The position numbers and the translations under genes were made by a program. A stretch of DNA of 64,000 nt. Origin: Pantoea latae (GTDB lineage Bacteria; Pseudomonadota; Gammaproteobacteria; Enterobacterales; Enterobacteriaceae). Under the pieces are notes generated by a model. It worked only from the letters and a program-made list of their open reading frames with translations. It did not search any database and had not been told where the DNA came from. Positions 42,970 to 51,013 of this stretch are shown here, in pieces (the stretch's first letter is position 1; the number at the start of each line of letters is the position of its first letter). Location of the stretch: the NCBI RefSeq assembly GCF_002077695.1, contig NZ_MWUE01000003.1, positions 220,676 through 284,675 of the forward strand. Direction: 5' to 3'.

Positions 42970-43692
42970 TTAAACGGGCAGTTCGCCCAGGTAAATTTGT
43001 TGGATGCGATCGTCGGTCAGCAGCTCGGCCGAACGGCCTTCGCAGGAGAGCGTGCCGCTTTCCATCACCCAGGCGCGATCGGTAACCTCAAGCGCCAGGC
43101 GTGCATTCTGTTCAATCAGTAAGGTGGTGATGCCGGTCGCGCGCAGCGAGCCGATAACCTCAAATATTTTCTCCACCATGATCGGCGCAAGGCCCATGGA
43201 AGGCTCATCGAGGATCAGCAGCTGCGGCTGACTGAGCATGGCGCGGGCCAGCGCCAGCAGCTGCTGCTCTCCGCCCGACAGCAGCCCGGCCAGCTGGTTT
43301 TGCCGTTCGCCCAGCCGCGGGAAACGCGCGCACAGCGCGGCGATCTCCGCCCTGACGCGCGCGGCGTCGCGGCGCAGCCAGGCGCCCATTTGCAGGTTCT
43401 CCAGCACCGTCATCCGGCTGAAAATGCCGCGGCCTTCCGGCACCAGTACGATGCCGCGCTGCAACAGCGCCTCGGGTCTGAGGCCTTTGATCGACGCGCC
43501 GCGCCACAGAATGTCGCCGCTATAGGGCTGTAGCCCGGCGATGGCGCGCACCGTCGAGCTTTTCCCGGCACCGTTGGCGCCAATAAGCGTGCCGTGTTCG
43601 CCTTCCCTCAGCGACAGGCTGATGTTGCGTACGGCCTGAATACCGCCGTAGTGAACGCTGAGATCGTTGAGTTGCAAAAGCGCGTTATGCAT
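42970..43692 (-). CDS. Branched-chain-type ABC transporter ATPase (LivF-like)
   Basis: ATPase of 240 residues with GANGAGKSS (Walker A), LLSGGEQQLLALARAM (signature) and LLILDEPSMGLAP (Walker B plus the LivF mark GLAP). The start at 43692 overlaps the end of the LivG-like gene by eight bases; a longer frame is a continuation into that gene. It drives the transporter with the LivG-like ATPase. Confidence 0.92.
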   Translation of the reverse strand: MHNALLQLNDLSVHYGGIQAVRNISLSLREGEHGTLIGANGAGKSSTVRAIAGLQPYSGDILWRGASIKGLRPEALLQRGIVLVPEGRGIFSRMTVLENLQMGAWLRRDAARVRAEIAALCARFPRLGERQNQLAGLLSGGEQQLLALARAMLSQPQLLILDEPSMGLAPIMVEKIFEVIGSLRATGITTLLIEQNARLALEVTDRAWVMESGTLSCEGRSAELLTDDRIQQIYLGELPV

Positions 43693-44452
43693 GGTTTTCG
43701 CCTCCCAGCCAGGCGCGGATAACGTCGGGATGGCGGCGCACCGCCTGCGGCGTTCCTTCGGCAATCACGCGTCCGAAGTCCAGCACCGACAGTCGATCGC
43801 AGAGCGCCATAATCAGTCTGACGTCGTGCTCGATAATCAGCAGGGTTGTGCCGTCGTCGCGTATGCGCCGCAGCAACGCGCCCAGCGCGACTTTTTCCGC
43901 CGCGTTCATGCCGGCGGCCGGTTCATCGAGCGCCAGCAGTTGAGGCTCCGTCGCCAGCGCGCGGGCGATTTCCAGACGGCGCTGATGCCCATAGGCCAGG
44001 TCGCAGGCGCGATAGTGGGCAAACTGCGCGATGCCGGTATACTCCAGCCAGTGCCAGGCAAGACGTTCCGTCTCCGCCTCCTCCGCGCGGGCGCGGCGGT
44101 GACGGCTGAGCGCGGCCCACAGGCCGTTACGCGTACGGACATGACGCCCGGTCATGACGTTTTCCAGCACGCTCATCTCGCTGAACAGACGAAGGTTTTG
44201 AAACGTCCGGGCGATACCAGCCTCGGCGACCTTTTCAATCTTATGCGGCGAATAGGCGGCGCCGTTCAGCGCAAAGCGGCCGCTGTCGGCGCGATACAGA
44301 CCGGTAATCAGGTTAAAGCAGGTGGTTTTGCCCGCGCCGTTTGGTCCGATTAAACCGTAGATTTCGCCCTGGTTGATGGTGAGGCAGACGTCGTTGACCG
44401 CCACCACGCCGCCAAAGCGTTTTTGCAGATGACTCACCTCCAGCAGGCTCAT
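43685..44452 (-). CDS. Branched-chain-type ABC transporter ATPase (LivG-like)
   Basis: ATPase of 255 residues with GPNGAGKTT (Walker A), LAYGHQRRLEIARAL (the LivG-type signature) and LLALDEPAAGMN (Walker B plus AGMN). The start at 44452 overlaps the LivM-like stop by four bases (ATGA) and is favoured over an upstream codon. Confidence 0.92.
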   Translation of the reverse strand: MSLLEVSHLQKRFGGVVAVNDVCLTINQGEIYGLIGPNGAGKTTCFNLITGLYRADSGRFALNGAAYSPHKIEKVAEAGIARTFQNLRLFSEMSVLENVMTGRHVRTRNGLWAALSRHRRARAEEAETERLAWHWLEYTGIAQFAHYRACDLAYGHQRRLEIARALATEPQLLALDEPAAGMNAAEKVALGALLRRIRDDGTTLLIIEHDVRLIMALCDRLSVLDFGRVIAEGTPQAVRRHPDVIRAWLGGENHA

Positions 44453-45552
44453 GCTTGTGCCTCCTGCCGACGCGCGGGCCACAGGCCATGCGGCCGGAAC
44501 AGCATCACCATCACCAGCGCCAGTCCGTAAAACAGCTGGCGCAAAATTTCAGGATCGATCACCACCGAGCCGAACAGCGCCTGCTGCAGCGGCACCGCCT
44601 GGCTGCGCAGCACCTCCGGCAGCGCCGAGAGCAGCACCGCTCCCAGGATGACGCCCGGCACGTGGCCAATACCGCCGAGCACCACCATCGCCAGCACCAC
44701 GATGGATTCGTTGAGGGTAAAGGATTCAGGAGAAACAAAGCCCTGGAACGAGGCGAACATCACGCCGGCGATGCCGCCAAACGAGGCGCCCAGCGCAAAA
44801 GCGAGCAGTTTGTAATTGCGCACGTTAATGCCCATGACGCGTGCAACTTCTTCATCTTCGCGGATCGCATGCCAGGCGCGGCCAATACGCGAGCGCTGTA
44901 GCCGAACGCAGGCGATAACGATCGCGACAATGAGCAGCGCAAAAAGGTAATACCAGAGGTAGAGAGCCGGGATCCTGACGCCCGCCAGGTGAATCATCCC
45001 TTTAAACGGCAGACCAAACAGGCTTAACGTATCGATGCCGGAGATCCCTTTCGCGCCGTTGGTGATATTGACCGGACGATCGAGGTTACGCATCAGAATG
45101 CGGATAATCTCGCCGAACCCTAGCGTCACGATCGCCAGATAGTCGCCACGCAGGCCAAGCGTGGGCGCACCCAGCAGGATGCCGCACGCGCCGGCTATCA
45201 GCGCCGCCAGCGGCACCAGCAGCAGATAAGAGGTGTGGAGCCCGTGAGGCAAGAGCGCCTGCAGCGCGGGAAACGTTTCCAGCAGATGGGGCGACGCCAG
45301 CAGCGCGGCGAGATAGGCGCCGACCGCATAGAAGGCGATAAACCCCATATCCAGCAGGCCGGTGAACCCCACTACAATGTTCAGCCCCAGCGCCAGCATG
45401 ATATAAAGCAGCGTGAAATCGATCACCCGCACCCAGTAATTGCCGCCGGCCGCCGAGGCGAGCCAGGGCGCGAGGATCATCCCCGCCGCCAGCAGCAGCA
45501 CGCCGCTGTTGATCCTTTTTCTGGTCGGCTGTTCCGACAGGATTGCACTCAT
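44449..45552 (-). CDS. Branched-chain-type ABC transporter permease (LivM-like)
   Basis: Inner-membrane permease of about 367 residues with LNIVVGFTGLLDMGFIAFYAVG and the coupling region AIREDEEVARVMGINVRNYK. The start at 45552 has GAGGAG upstream and overlaps the LivH-like stop region; an earlier in-frame ATG is less well placed. It forms the channel with the LivH-like permease. Confidence 0.92.
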   Translation of the reverse strand: MSAILSEQPTRKRINSGVLLLAAGMILAPWLASAAGGNYWVRVIDFTLLYIMLALGLNIVVGFTGLLDMGFIAFYAVGAYLAALLASPHLLETFPALQALLPHGLHTSYLLLVPLAALIAGACGILLGAPTLGLRGDYLAIVTLGFGEIIRILMRNLDRPVNITNGAKGISGIDTLSLFGLPFKGMIHLAGVRIPALYLWYYLFALLIVAIVIACVRLQRSRIGRAWHAIREDEEVARVMGINVRNYKLLAFALGASFGGIAGVMFASFQGFVSPESFTLNESIVVLAMVVLGGIGHVPGVILGAVLLSALPEVLRSQAVPLQQALFGSVVIDPEILRQLFYGLALVMVMLFRPHGLWPARRQEAQA

Positions 45553-45562
45553 CTCTTTCTCC

Positions 45563-46513
45563 TCAGGCACGCTGTGCCACTCGTTCGCCCAGCAAGCCGG
45601 CAGGACGGAATATCAGCACCAGAATCAGCACGATAAAGGCAAAAATATCCTGATAGTTGCTGCCGAACAGGCCGCCGGTCAGCTCGCCGAGATACCCCGC
45701 GCCCAGCGACTCGATTAACCCCAGCAGCAACCCGCCCAGCATCGCGCCGCGCAGATTGCCGATGCCGCCCAGCACCGCGGCGGTAAAGGCTTTAATGCCC
45801 GGCAAAAAGCCCATGGAGAAGCTGGCGCTGCCGTAATTGCTCGCCATCATCACGCCCGCCAGCGCCGCGAACAGGCCGCCGATCGCGAAGGTCAGCGTAA
45901 TGATGCGGTTGGGGTTGATGCCCATCAGGCTGGCAACGCGAGGATTTTCCGCCACGGCGCGCATGCCGCGGCCAAGACGCGTGAACTCCACCAGCAGCCA
46001 CAGTCCGGCCATCGCCAGCAGCGCCAGCGCCAGGGTGACGAGGCCGGTGACGGTAATAATGGCGGGAGGATGCGCAGCGCTGCCGTGCGTCACCGCGATC
46101 GGGTCCATCGGCAGCACCTGCGGGAACATCAGCGGGTTGCGGCTCCAGATCATCATCGCCGCCGTCTGCAACAGCACCGACAGGCCGATGCCGCTAATGA
46201 GCGGCGCCAGCCGCGGCGCATTGCGCAGTCGACGGTAGGCGAAGCGTTCAATGCCCATCGCGAGCAACGCGCATACCGCCATCGCCAGCAGCGTGGCCGC
46301 CGTTAGCGCCGCCAGAGGAGATATCGCCGGGAAATACCGAGTTAGCGTCTGCATGCCGGAAAGCGCGGTCAGCGCGCCGACCATTAACAGATCGCCGTGC
46401 GCGAAGTTAATGATGCGCAAGATGCCGTACACCATGGTGTAGCCGAGCGCGATAAGGCCATAGATGCTGCCCAGCATCAGGCCATTAATAAGTTGTTGAA
46501 TCAGTGTATCCAC
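45563..46513 (-). CDS. Branched-chain-type ABC transporter permease (LivH-like)
   Basis: Inner-membrane permease of 316 residues with YGLIALGYTMVYGILRIINF near the N-terminus and the coupling region AENPRVASLMGINPNRII. The start codon is GTG (GTGGATACA) with GGA about ten bases upstream. It is the first gene of the seven-gene operon LivH-LivM-LivG-LivF-binding protein-thiazoline hydrolase-carbamoyl hydrolase, divergent from a LysR gene. Confidence 0.92.
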   Translation of the reverse strand: MDTLIQQLINGLMLGSIYGLIALGYTMVYGILRIINFAHGDLLMVGALTALSGMQTLTRYFPAISPLAALTAATLLAMAVCALLAMGIERFAYRRLRNAPRLAPLISGIGLSVLLQTAAMMIWSRNPLMFPQVLPMDPIAVTHGSAAHPPAIITVTGLVTLALALLAMAGLWLLVEFTRLGRGMRAVAENPRVASLMGINPNRIITLTFAIGGLFAALAGVMMASNYGSASFSMGFLPGIKAFTAAVLGGIGNLRGAMLGGLLLGLIESLGAGYLGELTGGLFGSNYQDIFAFIVLILVLIFRPAGLLGERVAQRA

Positions 46514-46562
46514 AAGAGTTTTCCGGTTTCAGGCGTTGCGCGCCTACCATCCGGTAAATGAT

Positions 46563-46582
46563 CTCTGTTGTGAAATACAGAG
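46563..46582. promoter_or_regulatory. CTCTG-N10-CAGAG dyad, possible LysR site
   Basis: Inverted repeat in the 169-base divergent region between the LivH-like gene and the LysR gene, 50 bases from the LivH-like start. Confidence 0.35.
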
Positions 46583-46601
46583 TTAATCTTACTTATGGAG
46601 A

Positions 46602-46623
46602 AATGAAATTTATTTAATTCATT
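46602..46623. promoter_or_regulatory. AATGAA-N10-TTCATT dyad, possible LysR site
   Basis: A second dyad in the same divergent region, of the size and AT-rich character of LysR recognition sites. Placement between the two starts suits control of both genes. Confidence 0.4.
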
Positions 46624-46682
46624 GATTTTAGTTATCTTTGTGCAACCTGGTTTCCGCCTATTTTTAAATAAAAGCCTCTCAT

Positions 46683-47618
46683 ATGAAAAAAACAGAACAG
46701 TTTCCAGCTGATACTTCTTTGCAGGAGACTCACTCTCCTCTGGATCCACCGCTGCGCGCCGTGCGGGTGTTTGAAGCGATCGCCCGCCTGGGTAGCCTGA
46801 GCGAGGCAGCCGCTGAACTGATGATTTCCCCCTCTGCCGTCAGCCACCAGCTTAAGCTGCTGGAAGCCTTCCTTCAGCAGCGTCTGACGCATCGTCAGGG
46901 ACGGAGACTGATGCTCAGCACTGCGGGACGCGAGTATTACCGCTCGATTCGCTCTGCCTTTACCGTTATTCGCCAGGCGACGGGCCATCTGCGCGATCAG
47001 GCATGCTCTCGCCAGGTGACAATTAGCCTGATCCCGCTGTTCGGCATGAGCTGGTTTATTCCGCGCCTGTCGCGCTTTATCCACGCGCATTCAGATATCG
47101 AGATCAATGTGGTTTATGCCAATCATCGAAATTATCTGAGCGACGCCTCCGATCTGTCGATTCGCTTTGGCAGCGGACAATGGACCGGCTATCGCGCCGA
47201 AAAATTGATTTCAGGGGAAATGATCCCGGTGGCCAGCCGGGAGTTTATTCGGCTGCGCGGCTATATCGACTCGCCTGCGCTTTTAGCCCAGAGCAACCTT
47301 GTGCATGACGAAGAGCGCGTTTCCTGGCAGCAGTGGTTCGCCGACCATGACATCAGGCACTTTCGCCGTGACGGTCCCCTGTTTGAAGATGGTTTGCTGA
47401 CGCTGGCGGCCGTGCGCGCGGGGTTGGGGTGCGGACTGATGCGCGAACCGATGATCGCCTCCTGGCTCGCTTCCGGGGAATTAGTGAAACTGTTCGATCA
47501 GGCCGTCGATGACGGCAGAGATTATTACCTTTGCGTCAGGCAGGATACCGAGCTTAGCCCGGAGGCGTTGGTGCTGAAAAGATGGCTGGTGGATGAGGCG
47601 AGCCGTCCTCTTGCGTGA
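46683..47618 (+). CDS. LysR family regulator (GcvA-like)
   Basis: LysR-type regulator of 311 residues. The helix-turn-helix is near 25-50 (LGSLSEAAAELMISPSAVSH), followed by the effector domain with SLIPLFGMSWFIPRLSRFI and FGSGQWTGYRAEKL, features shared with the GcvA subgroup. A few codons of polar leader (MKKTEQFPADTS) precede the DNA-binding domain. It is divergent from the thiazoline operon, so it is the likely activator, responding to the imported compound or to cysteine status. Confidence 0.88.
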   Translation: MKKTEQFPADTSLQETHSPLDPPLRAVRVFEAIARLGSLSEAAAELMISPSAVSHQLKLLEAFLQQRLTHRQGRRLMLSTAGREYYRSIRSAFTVIRQATGHLRDQACSRQVTISLIPLFGMSWFIPRLSRFIHAHSDIEINVVYANHRNYLSDASDLSIRFGSGQWTGYRAEKLISGEMIPVASREFIRLRGYIDSPALLAQSNLVHDEERVSWQQWFADHDIRHFRRDGPLFEDGLLTLAAVRAGLGCGLMREPMIASWLASGELVKLFDQAVDDGRDYYLCVRQDTELSPEALVLKRWLVDEASRPLA

Positions 47619-47646
47619 CGTATCTCGCCTTAATTCATTCAGGACC

Positions 47647-47671
47647 GGTTAGCGTGACTAACGCCTTTTTT
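47647..47671 (+). terminator. Terminator after the LysR gene
   Basis: Short hairpin GTTAG/CTAAC (with flanking GG/CC) followed by CTTTTTTT. It lies between the convergent LysR and mtr genes. Confidence 0.55.
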
Positions 47672-48908
47672 ACCCTTTGAAAACGGGTAATAAATCCAGC
47701 CAGCTTAGCGTCCAGGCAAGAATATTCAGCACGCCGAACCCCATCACGGCAGCTGGCAGCAGCCAGCCGGTGCCGTTCGGCGCCGCAAACCGTTTTTGCG
47801 CCTTAAGGTAGAGCAGCGCGGGCACGATAACCGCCCACAGCGTGGCGAACAGCCCGGCAAAACCGATAGCGGCTAAAAAGCCGTTCGGCAATAGCAGCGA
47901 GGCGCCTAAAGCGGGCAAAAACGTCAGGCAGGCCACCTTGAAGCGCGCCAGCGGGCTGGCGCCCAGCTTCAGGCGATCGGCGATAAAGTCGAACAGGCCC
48001 GCCGTTACGCCGAGAAACGAAGCGATAACCGCGAAATGGGAAAACAGCGTCATCATAAAGGTCAGCGCGCCGACGTGAAGGCGATCGCGCAATGCGGCGA
48101 GCAGCGCGGCGATATCGCCTCCCGCTGCCACCACGCCTGGAAAGGCGGCGCGCGGCAGATTGCCCATGGTGACAATCAGCCAGAACAGGTAGATCACCAG
48201 CGACATCAGGGTGCCGAGCACCAGCGCGCGGCTGACCTGCTTCTGTTCGCCCGCATAGTAGCCGATCAGCCCGGTGATATTGCCGTGATAGCCAAACGAC
48301 GCGAGGCAGAACGGCAGCACGCCCAGCGCATAGGGCCAGTAGGCGCCATCGTCGGCGCCGGCGTTGGTCAGTGTCGGCAGGCTTACCTGGGTCAGAAGCC
48401 CGCCGAACAGCGACACCAGCAGCAGCAGCTTCGCCAGCACGCAAAAGGTCATGATCCTGCTGACCCCTTTGGTTCCCAGCCAGACCACGGCGGCGACGCA
48501 CAGCGTCAGGATCACTTTTGCGCCCGCGTTTGAAACCGGCAGACCCGCGCTGTTCAGCGAATGCTGATAAACCGGGCCGCTTGCCGAGATATAGGCGTAG
48601 GTCAGCGTGCCCAGCACGAACAGGATGCTCAGGCCGTTGAGGGCCGCCCAGCGGCGTCCCAGCAGGGCGCGGGTTAGCGTGTCGTAGCCCGAACCGGCCG
48701 GAAAGTAGCCGCTGGCGCGCAAAAACATCAGTCCCGACAGCAGCATTGACGCCCAGCTCACCAGCAGGATAAGCAGCGACCAGCCGAACCAGGCGCCCGC
48801 CATCACCACCGGTAAGGTAAACATCCCTGCGCCGACCACGGTTCCGCAAATGATCATCGCGCCCCACCATACTGAAGGGCGAGGCTGCGCTAGTGCTCTT
48901 TCTGTCAT
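47670..48908 (-). CDS. mtr: Tryptophan-specific transporter (HAAAP family)
   Basis: Inner-membrane proton symporter of 412 residues with about eleven hydrophobic spans. It strongly resembles enterobacterial Mtr: GTVVGAGMFTLPVVMAGAWF near the N-terminus, GTLTYAYISASG, LPFCLASFGYHGNI and LFPNGFL-like LLPNGFLAAIGFAGL. It would import tryptophan or a close aromatic amino acid. It is monocistronic, ending against the LysR terminator. A large inverted repeat lies in its leader (48935-48976). No TrpR or TyrR operator was recognised with confidence. Confidence 0.88.
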   Translation of the reverse strand: MTERALAQPRPSVWWGAMIICGTVVGAGMFTLPVVMAGAWFGWSLLILLVSWASMLLSGLMFLRASGYFPAGSGYDTLTRALLGRRWAALNGLSILFVLGTLTYAYISASGPVYQHSLNSAGLPVSNAGAKVILTLCVAAVVWLGTKGVSRIMTFCVLAKLLLLVSLFGGLLTQVSLPTLTNAGADDGAYWPYALGVLPFCLASFGYHGNITGLIGYYAGEQKQVSRALVLGTLMSLVIYLFWLIVTMGNLPRAAFPGVVAAGGDIAALLAALRDRLHVGALTFMMTLFSHFAVIASFLGVTAGLFDFIADRLKLGASPLARFKVACLTFLPALGASLLLPNGFLAAIGFAGLFATLWAVIVPALLYLKAQKRFAAPNGTGWLLPAAVMGFGVLNILAWTLSWLDLLPVFKG

Positions 48909-48934
48909 TAATTGTTCCGCTAAAAAGGTGGATG

Positions 48935-48976
48935 GATCGCTATCAGTAAGCTGACGCCGGCTTCCTGATAGCGATC
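48935..48976. promoter_or_regulatory. Long inverted repeat in the mtr leader
   Basis: Perfect 12-bp arms (GATCGCTATCAG and CTGATAGCGATC) with an 18-base loop that holds a further 4-bp stem. On the mtr strand the hairpin is followed by CCTTTTTAG before the start codon, so it could be a leader attenuator, a terminator or an operator. Confidence 0.55.
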
Positions 48977-49154
48977 GCTGAAAAGAGCGGGAAAAGATAC
49001 CAGATAGCGCAGAAAATTCACCTTTAGCCGCGTTGCGGCTGAGAAGAATGCTGAGAGCATAGAGATCAACAGAGGATTTCGCTGCAGGGCATGGCTTATA
49101 AATAGCCGGATGAGATATATCTTAAACTGGTTAACCGTTCATAATATGAGCTAA

Positions 49155-49174
49155 AATTTAAGTTATCTTAAATT
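49155..49174. promoter_or_regulatory. AATTTAAG/CTTAAATT operator-like repeat
   Basis: Perfect 8-bp arms with a TTAT spacer, 22 bases upstream of the small DUF2622-like gene, in an AT-rich stretch likely to hold its promoter. Confidence 0.45.
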
Positions 49175-49195
49175 AAGTCACACACGAGCATCGCT

Positions 49196-49486
49196 ATGAG
49201 CAACTACACCATCCGGGTCGAGCTGAAAGAGCAGACCGAAAAAAAACGTATTGAGCTACTGTTTACCATGCTTGAAAACGGATTTTCACGCAGCGTGGTG
49301 TGTGAAAGAGGCTTAACCTACGCACTGCCCACCAACGAGTTTCTCTACGTGGGCAATGAAAAGATTGCGAGTTTGATGGAGCGTATTGTTGCGCTGATCA
49401 GCGGCATCAGCGAAGAGCCCTCGGTGCTGGTGACGCGCTCGGCGGAACGAAGCTGGTCAGGGCTGCGCGTCGTCGACCTGGAGTAA
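49196..49486 (+). CDS. DUF2622 family protein (GhoS-like)
   Basis: Small protein of 96 residues. The N-terminus MSNYTIRVELKE, the phrase MLENGFSR, the G-x-TYALPTNEF segment and VLVTRSAERSW match what I recall of the DUF2622 family, which includes GhoS, the endoribonuclease antitoxin of the type V toxin-antitoxin pair GhoTS. No GhoT-like small membrane toxin is encoded next to it, so it is an orphan. It may be an RNA-cutting protein with another target or a stand-alone domain. The call rests on pattern memory, not on a search. Confidence 0.6.
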   Translation: MSNYTIRVELKEQTEKKRIELLFTMLENGFSRSVVCERGLTYALPTNEFLYVGNEKIASLMERIVALISGISEEPSVLVTRSAERSWSGLRVVDLE

Positions 49487-49553
49487 AGTTCAGCCCTGTC
49501 ATCAGGCGCTATCTGCTGTTGATTTAACAAGGATCTAACAGCGGTGTGCGGTT

Positions 49554-50153
49554 ATGATTGACGCTTTATCATGGATGAGCAGGGAAACAAGGGTGAAAAC
49601 CGCGATAACATTAGCAGCGCTTGGCCCGCGCATCTGCATTATGGGGCCGTCCAACAGCGGTAAATCAACGCTCGCTGAGGCTATTTCACGCAAAACGTCG
49701 CTGCCTGCGATCCACCTTGACCAGCTGCATCATCTTCCCCAGACCAACTGGATCCCACGCGAACATGCGGACTTCCTCCGTTTACACCGTGAGGCGATTG
49801 AGCGGGAAAAGTGGGTCATGGATGGCAACTATACAAAATGCATAGCGGAACGGCTCGAGCGCGCGACGGGGTTAATTCTGCTTGATGTCACGGTCACGGT
49901 GGGCCTGCTGCGCTATATCCGCAGATGTTACTCCTCTTCACCGAGGATTGGCGGGTTAAAAACCGGCAGGGAAAACGTGAGCTGGGAGATGGTTAAATAC
50001 ATCACCCGCGTCGCGCCGCAGAACCGCCTGCGCCATCAGGCGCTGTACGATCGGGTGAACCTGCCTAAACTGCGGTTAGCCTCCCCGCGCGACGTGGCTG
50101 CCTGCTTTGAACAGTGGGATTTAAGCCGGTCAGAACAGGCTAACCCAGGATGA
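49554..50153 (+). CDS. P-loop kinase, adenylate kinase/FlaR-like
   Basis: Nucleotide-binding protein of up to 199 residues with a P-loop GPSNSGKST at about 31-39 and the pattern HLDQLHH...W..R, followed by WVMDGNY. This is typical of the small AAA-type proteins often annotated as DNA topology modulation protein or adenylate kinase-like. The start is uncertain: ATG at 49554, ATG at 49575 or GTG at 49590 are all possible. It follows the DUF2622-like gene by 67 bases. The biological substrate of this group is not established. Confidence 0.7.
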   Translation: MIDALSWMSRETRVKTAITLAALGPRICIMGPSNSGKSTLAEAISRKTSLPAIHLDQLHHLPQTNWIPREHADFLRLHREAIEREKWVMDGNYTKCIAERLERATGLILLDVTVTVGLLRYIRRCYSSSPRIGGLKTGRENVSWEMVKYITRVAPQNRLRHQALYDRVNLPKLRLASPRDVAACFEQWDLSRSEQANPG

Positions 50154-50260
50154 AGACGTGTCCATATGGCGTTTTTCGACTAGCGCCAGCTTTGGCATAA
50201 TGGCGTTCAGGCGCCCTTTTCTCTACTCTGCGCCAACAGTGGCCAGCGGAAACAGCACCC

Positions 50261-50893
50261 ATGACGGAAACCAGCTCAAGAGGAAGACCTGCCAAACCTG
50301 AATCAGAACTCAGGGAGGTGTTATTTGCCGCTATGCTTGCCATCCTCGATGAAAAAGGGGCTGGCGCGCTTTCAGTGGATGAAATAGCCCGAAAAAGTAA
50401 GGTCGCTAAAAAGACCATCTACAAATACTTTGCTAATAAAGAGACGTTGGTTGAGGCGATGATCGTGGCCTGGACCTCAACCGAGGTGCTTCCCGCCCTC
50501 GCCCTGCCCGCCAGCAAAGAAGAGGTGATAGCGCAGCTGCGTCTCTTTTTTGTCGCGCTGGCCGCACGCGTTCTTTCACGTGAGTCGGTGGCCATCTACC
50601 GATTTTTGCAGCATGACTCAGAACCTAAGCAGCCGCTGATCGCGCTCTACCGCAAGCACGGCATTGAGAACGCCACCCGCATGCTCGACGAGTGGTTTCA
50701 CGCGGTTCGTGAAACCGGTTTGCTCAGTGCGGCCTGGCCAGAGAATGGCGGTTACTATTTACAGTCGATGATCGTCACGCCACTGCTGCGGGATATTTCG
50801 CTGGGCATGAGCGCCAGCGGCGCAGAAGCGCATATCTCCGCTGTCGTCGCCCGCGTGCTGAAGGATTTTACCCCGCTGCTGCTGTCGCGCTGA
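50261..50893 (+). CDS. TetR family transcriptional regulator
   Basis: TetR-type repressor of 210 residues. The helix-turn-helix spans about 30-60 with LSVDEIARKSKVAKKTIYKY and the family mark FANKETL; the C-terminal two thirds form the ligand domain. It precedes the amidohydrolase gene on the same strand by 120 bases. A TetR-type palindrome lies in that gap, so it probably represses the amidohydrolase. Confidence 0.87.
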   Translation: MTETSSRGRPAKPESELREVLFAAMLAILDEKGAGALSVDEIARKSKVAKKTIYKYFANKETLVEAMIVAWTSTEVLPALALPASKEEVIAQLRLFFVALAARVLSRESVAIYRFLQHDSEPKQPLIALYRKHGIENATRMLDEWFHAVRETGLLSAAWPENGGYYLQSMIVTPLLRDISLGMSASGAEAHISAVVARVLKDFTPLLLSR

Positions 50894-50971
50894 CACAGCT
50901 GCTTGCCATTGCTTACCTTTTGCCGCTTTTGCCATCGCGACCAGTTCGGCGGCGCTCGCTATATTATTTTG

Positions 50972-50988
50972 GAAACGGTATTCGTTTC
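50972..50988. promoter_or_regulatory. TetR-type operator ahead of the amidohydrolase gene
   Basis: Perfect GAAACG-GTATT-CGTTTC palindrome directly downstream of an AT-rich TATATTATTTT stretch that could be the -10 region. A repressor bound here would block transcription. Confidence 0.6.
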
Positions 50989-51013
50989 TTAAATAACAGA
51001 GTGGAGAAGTTGC

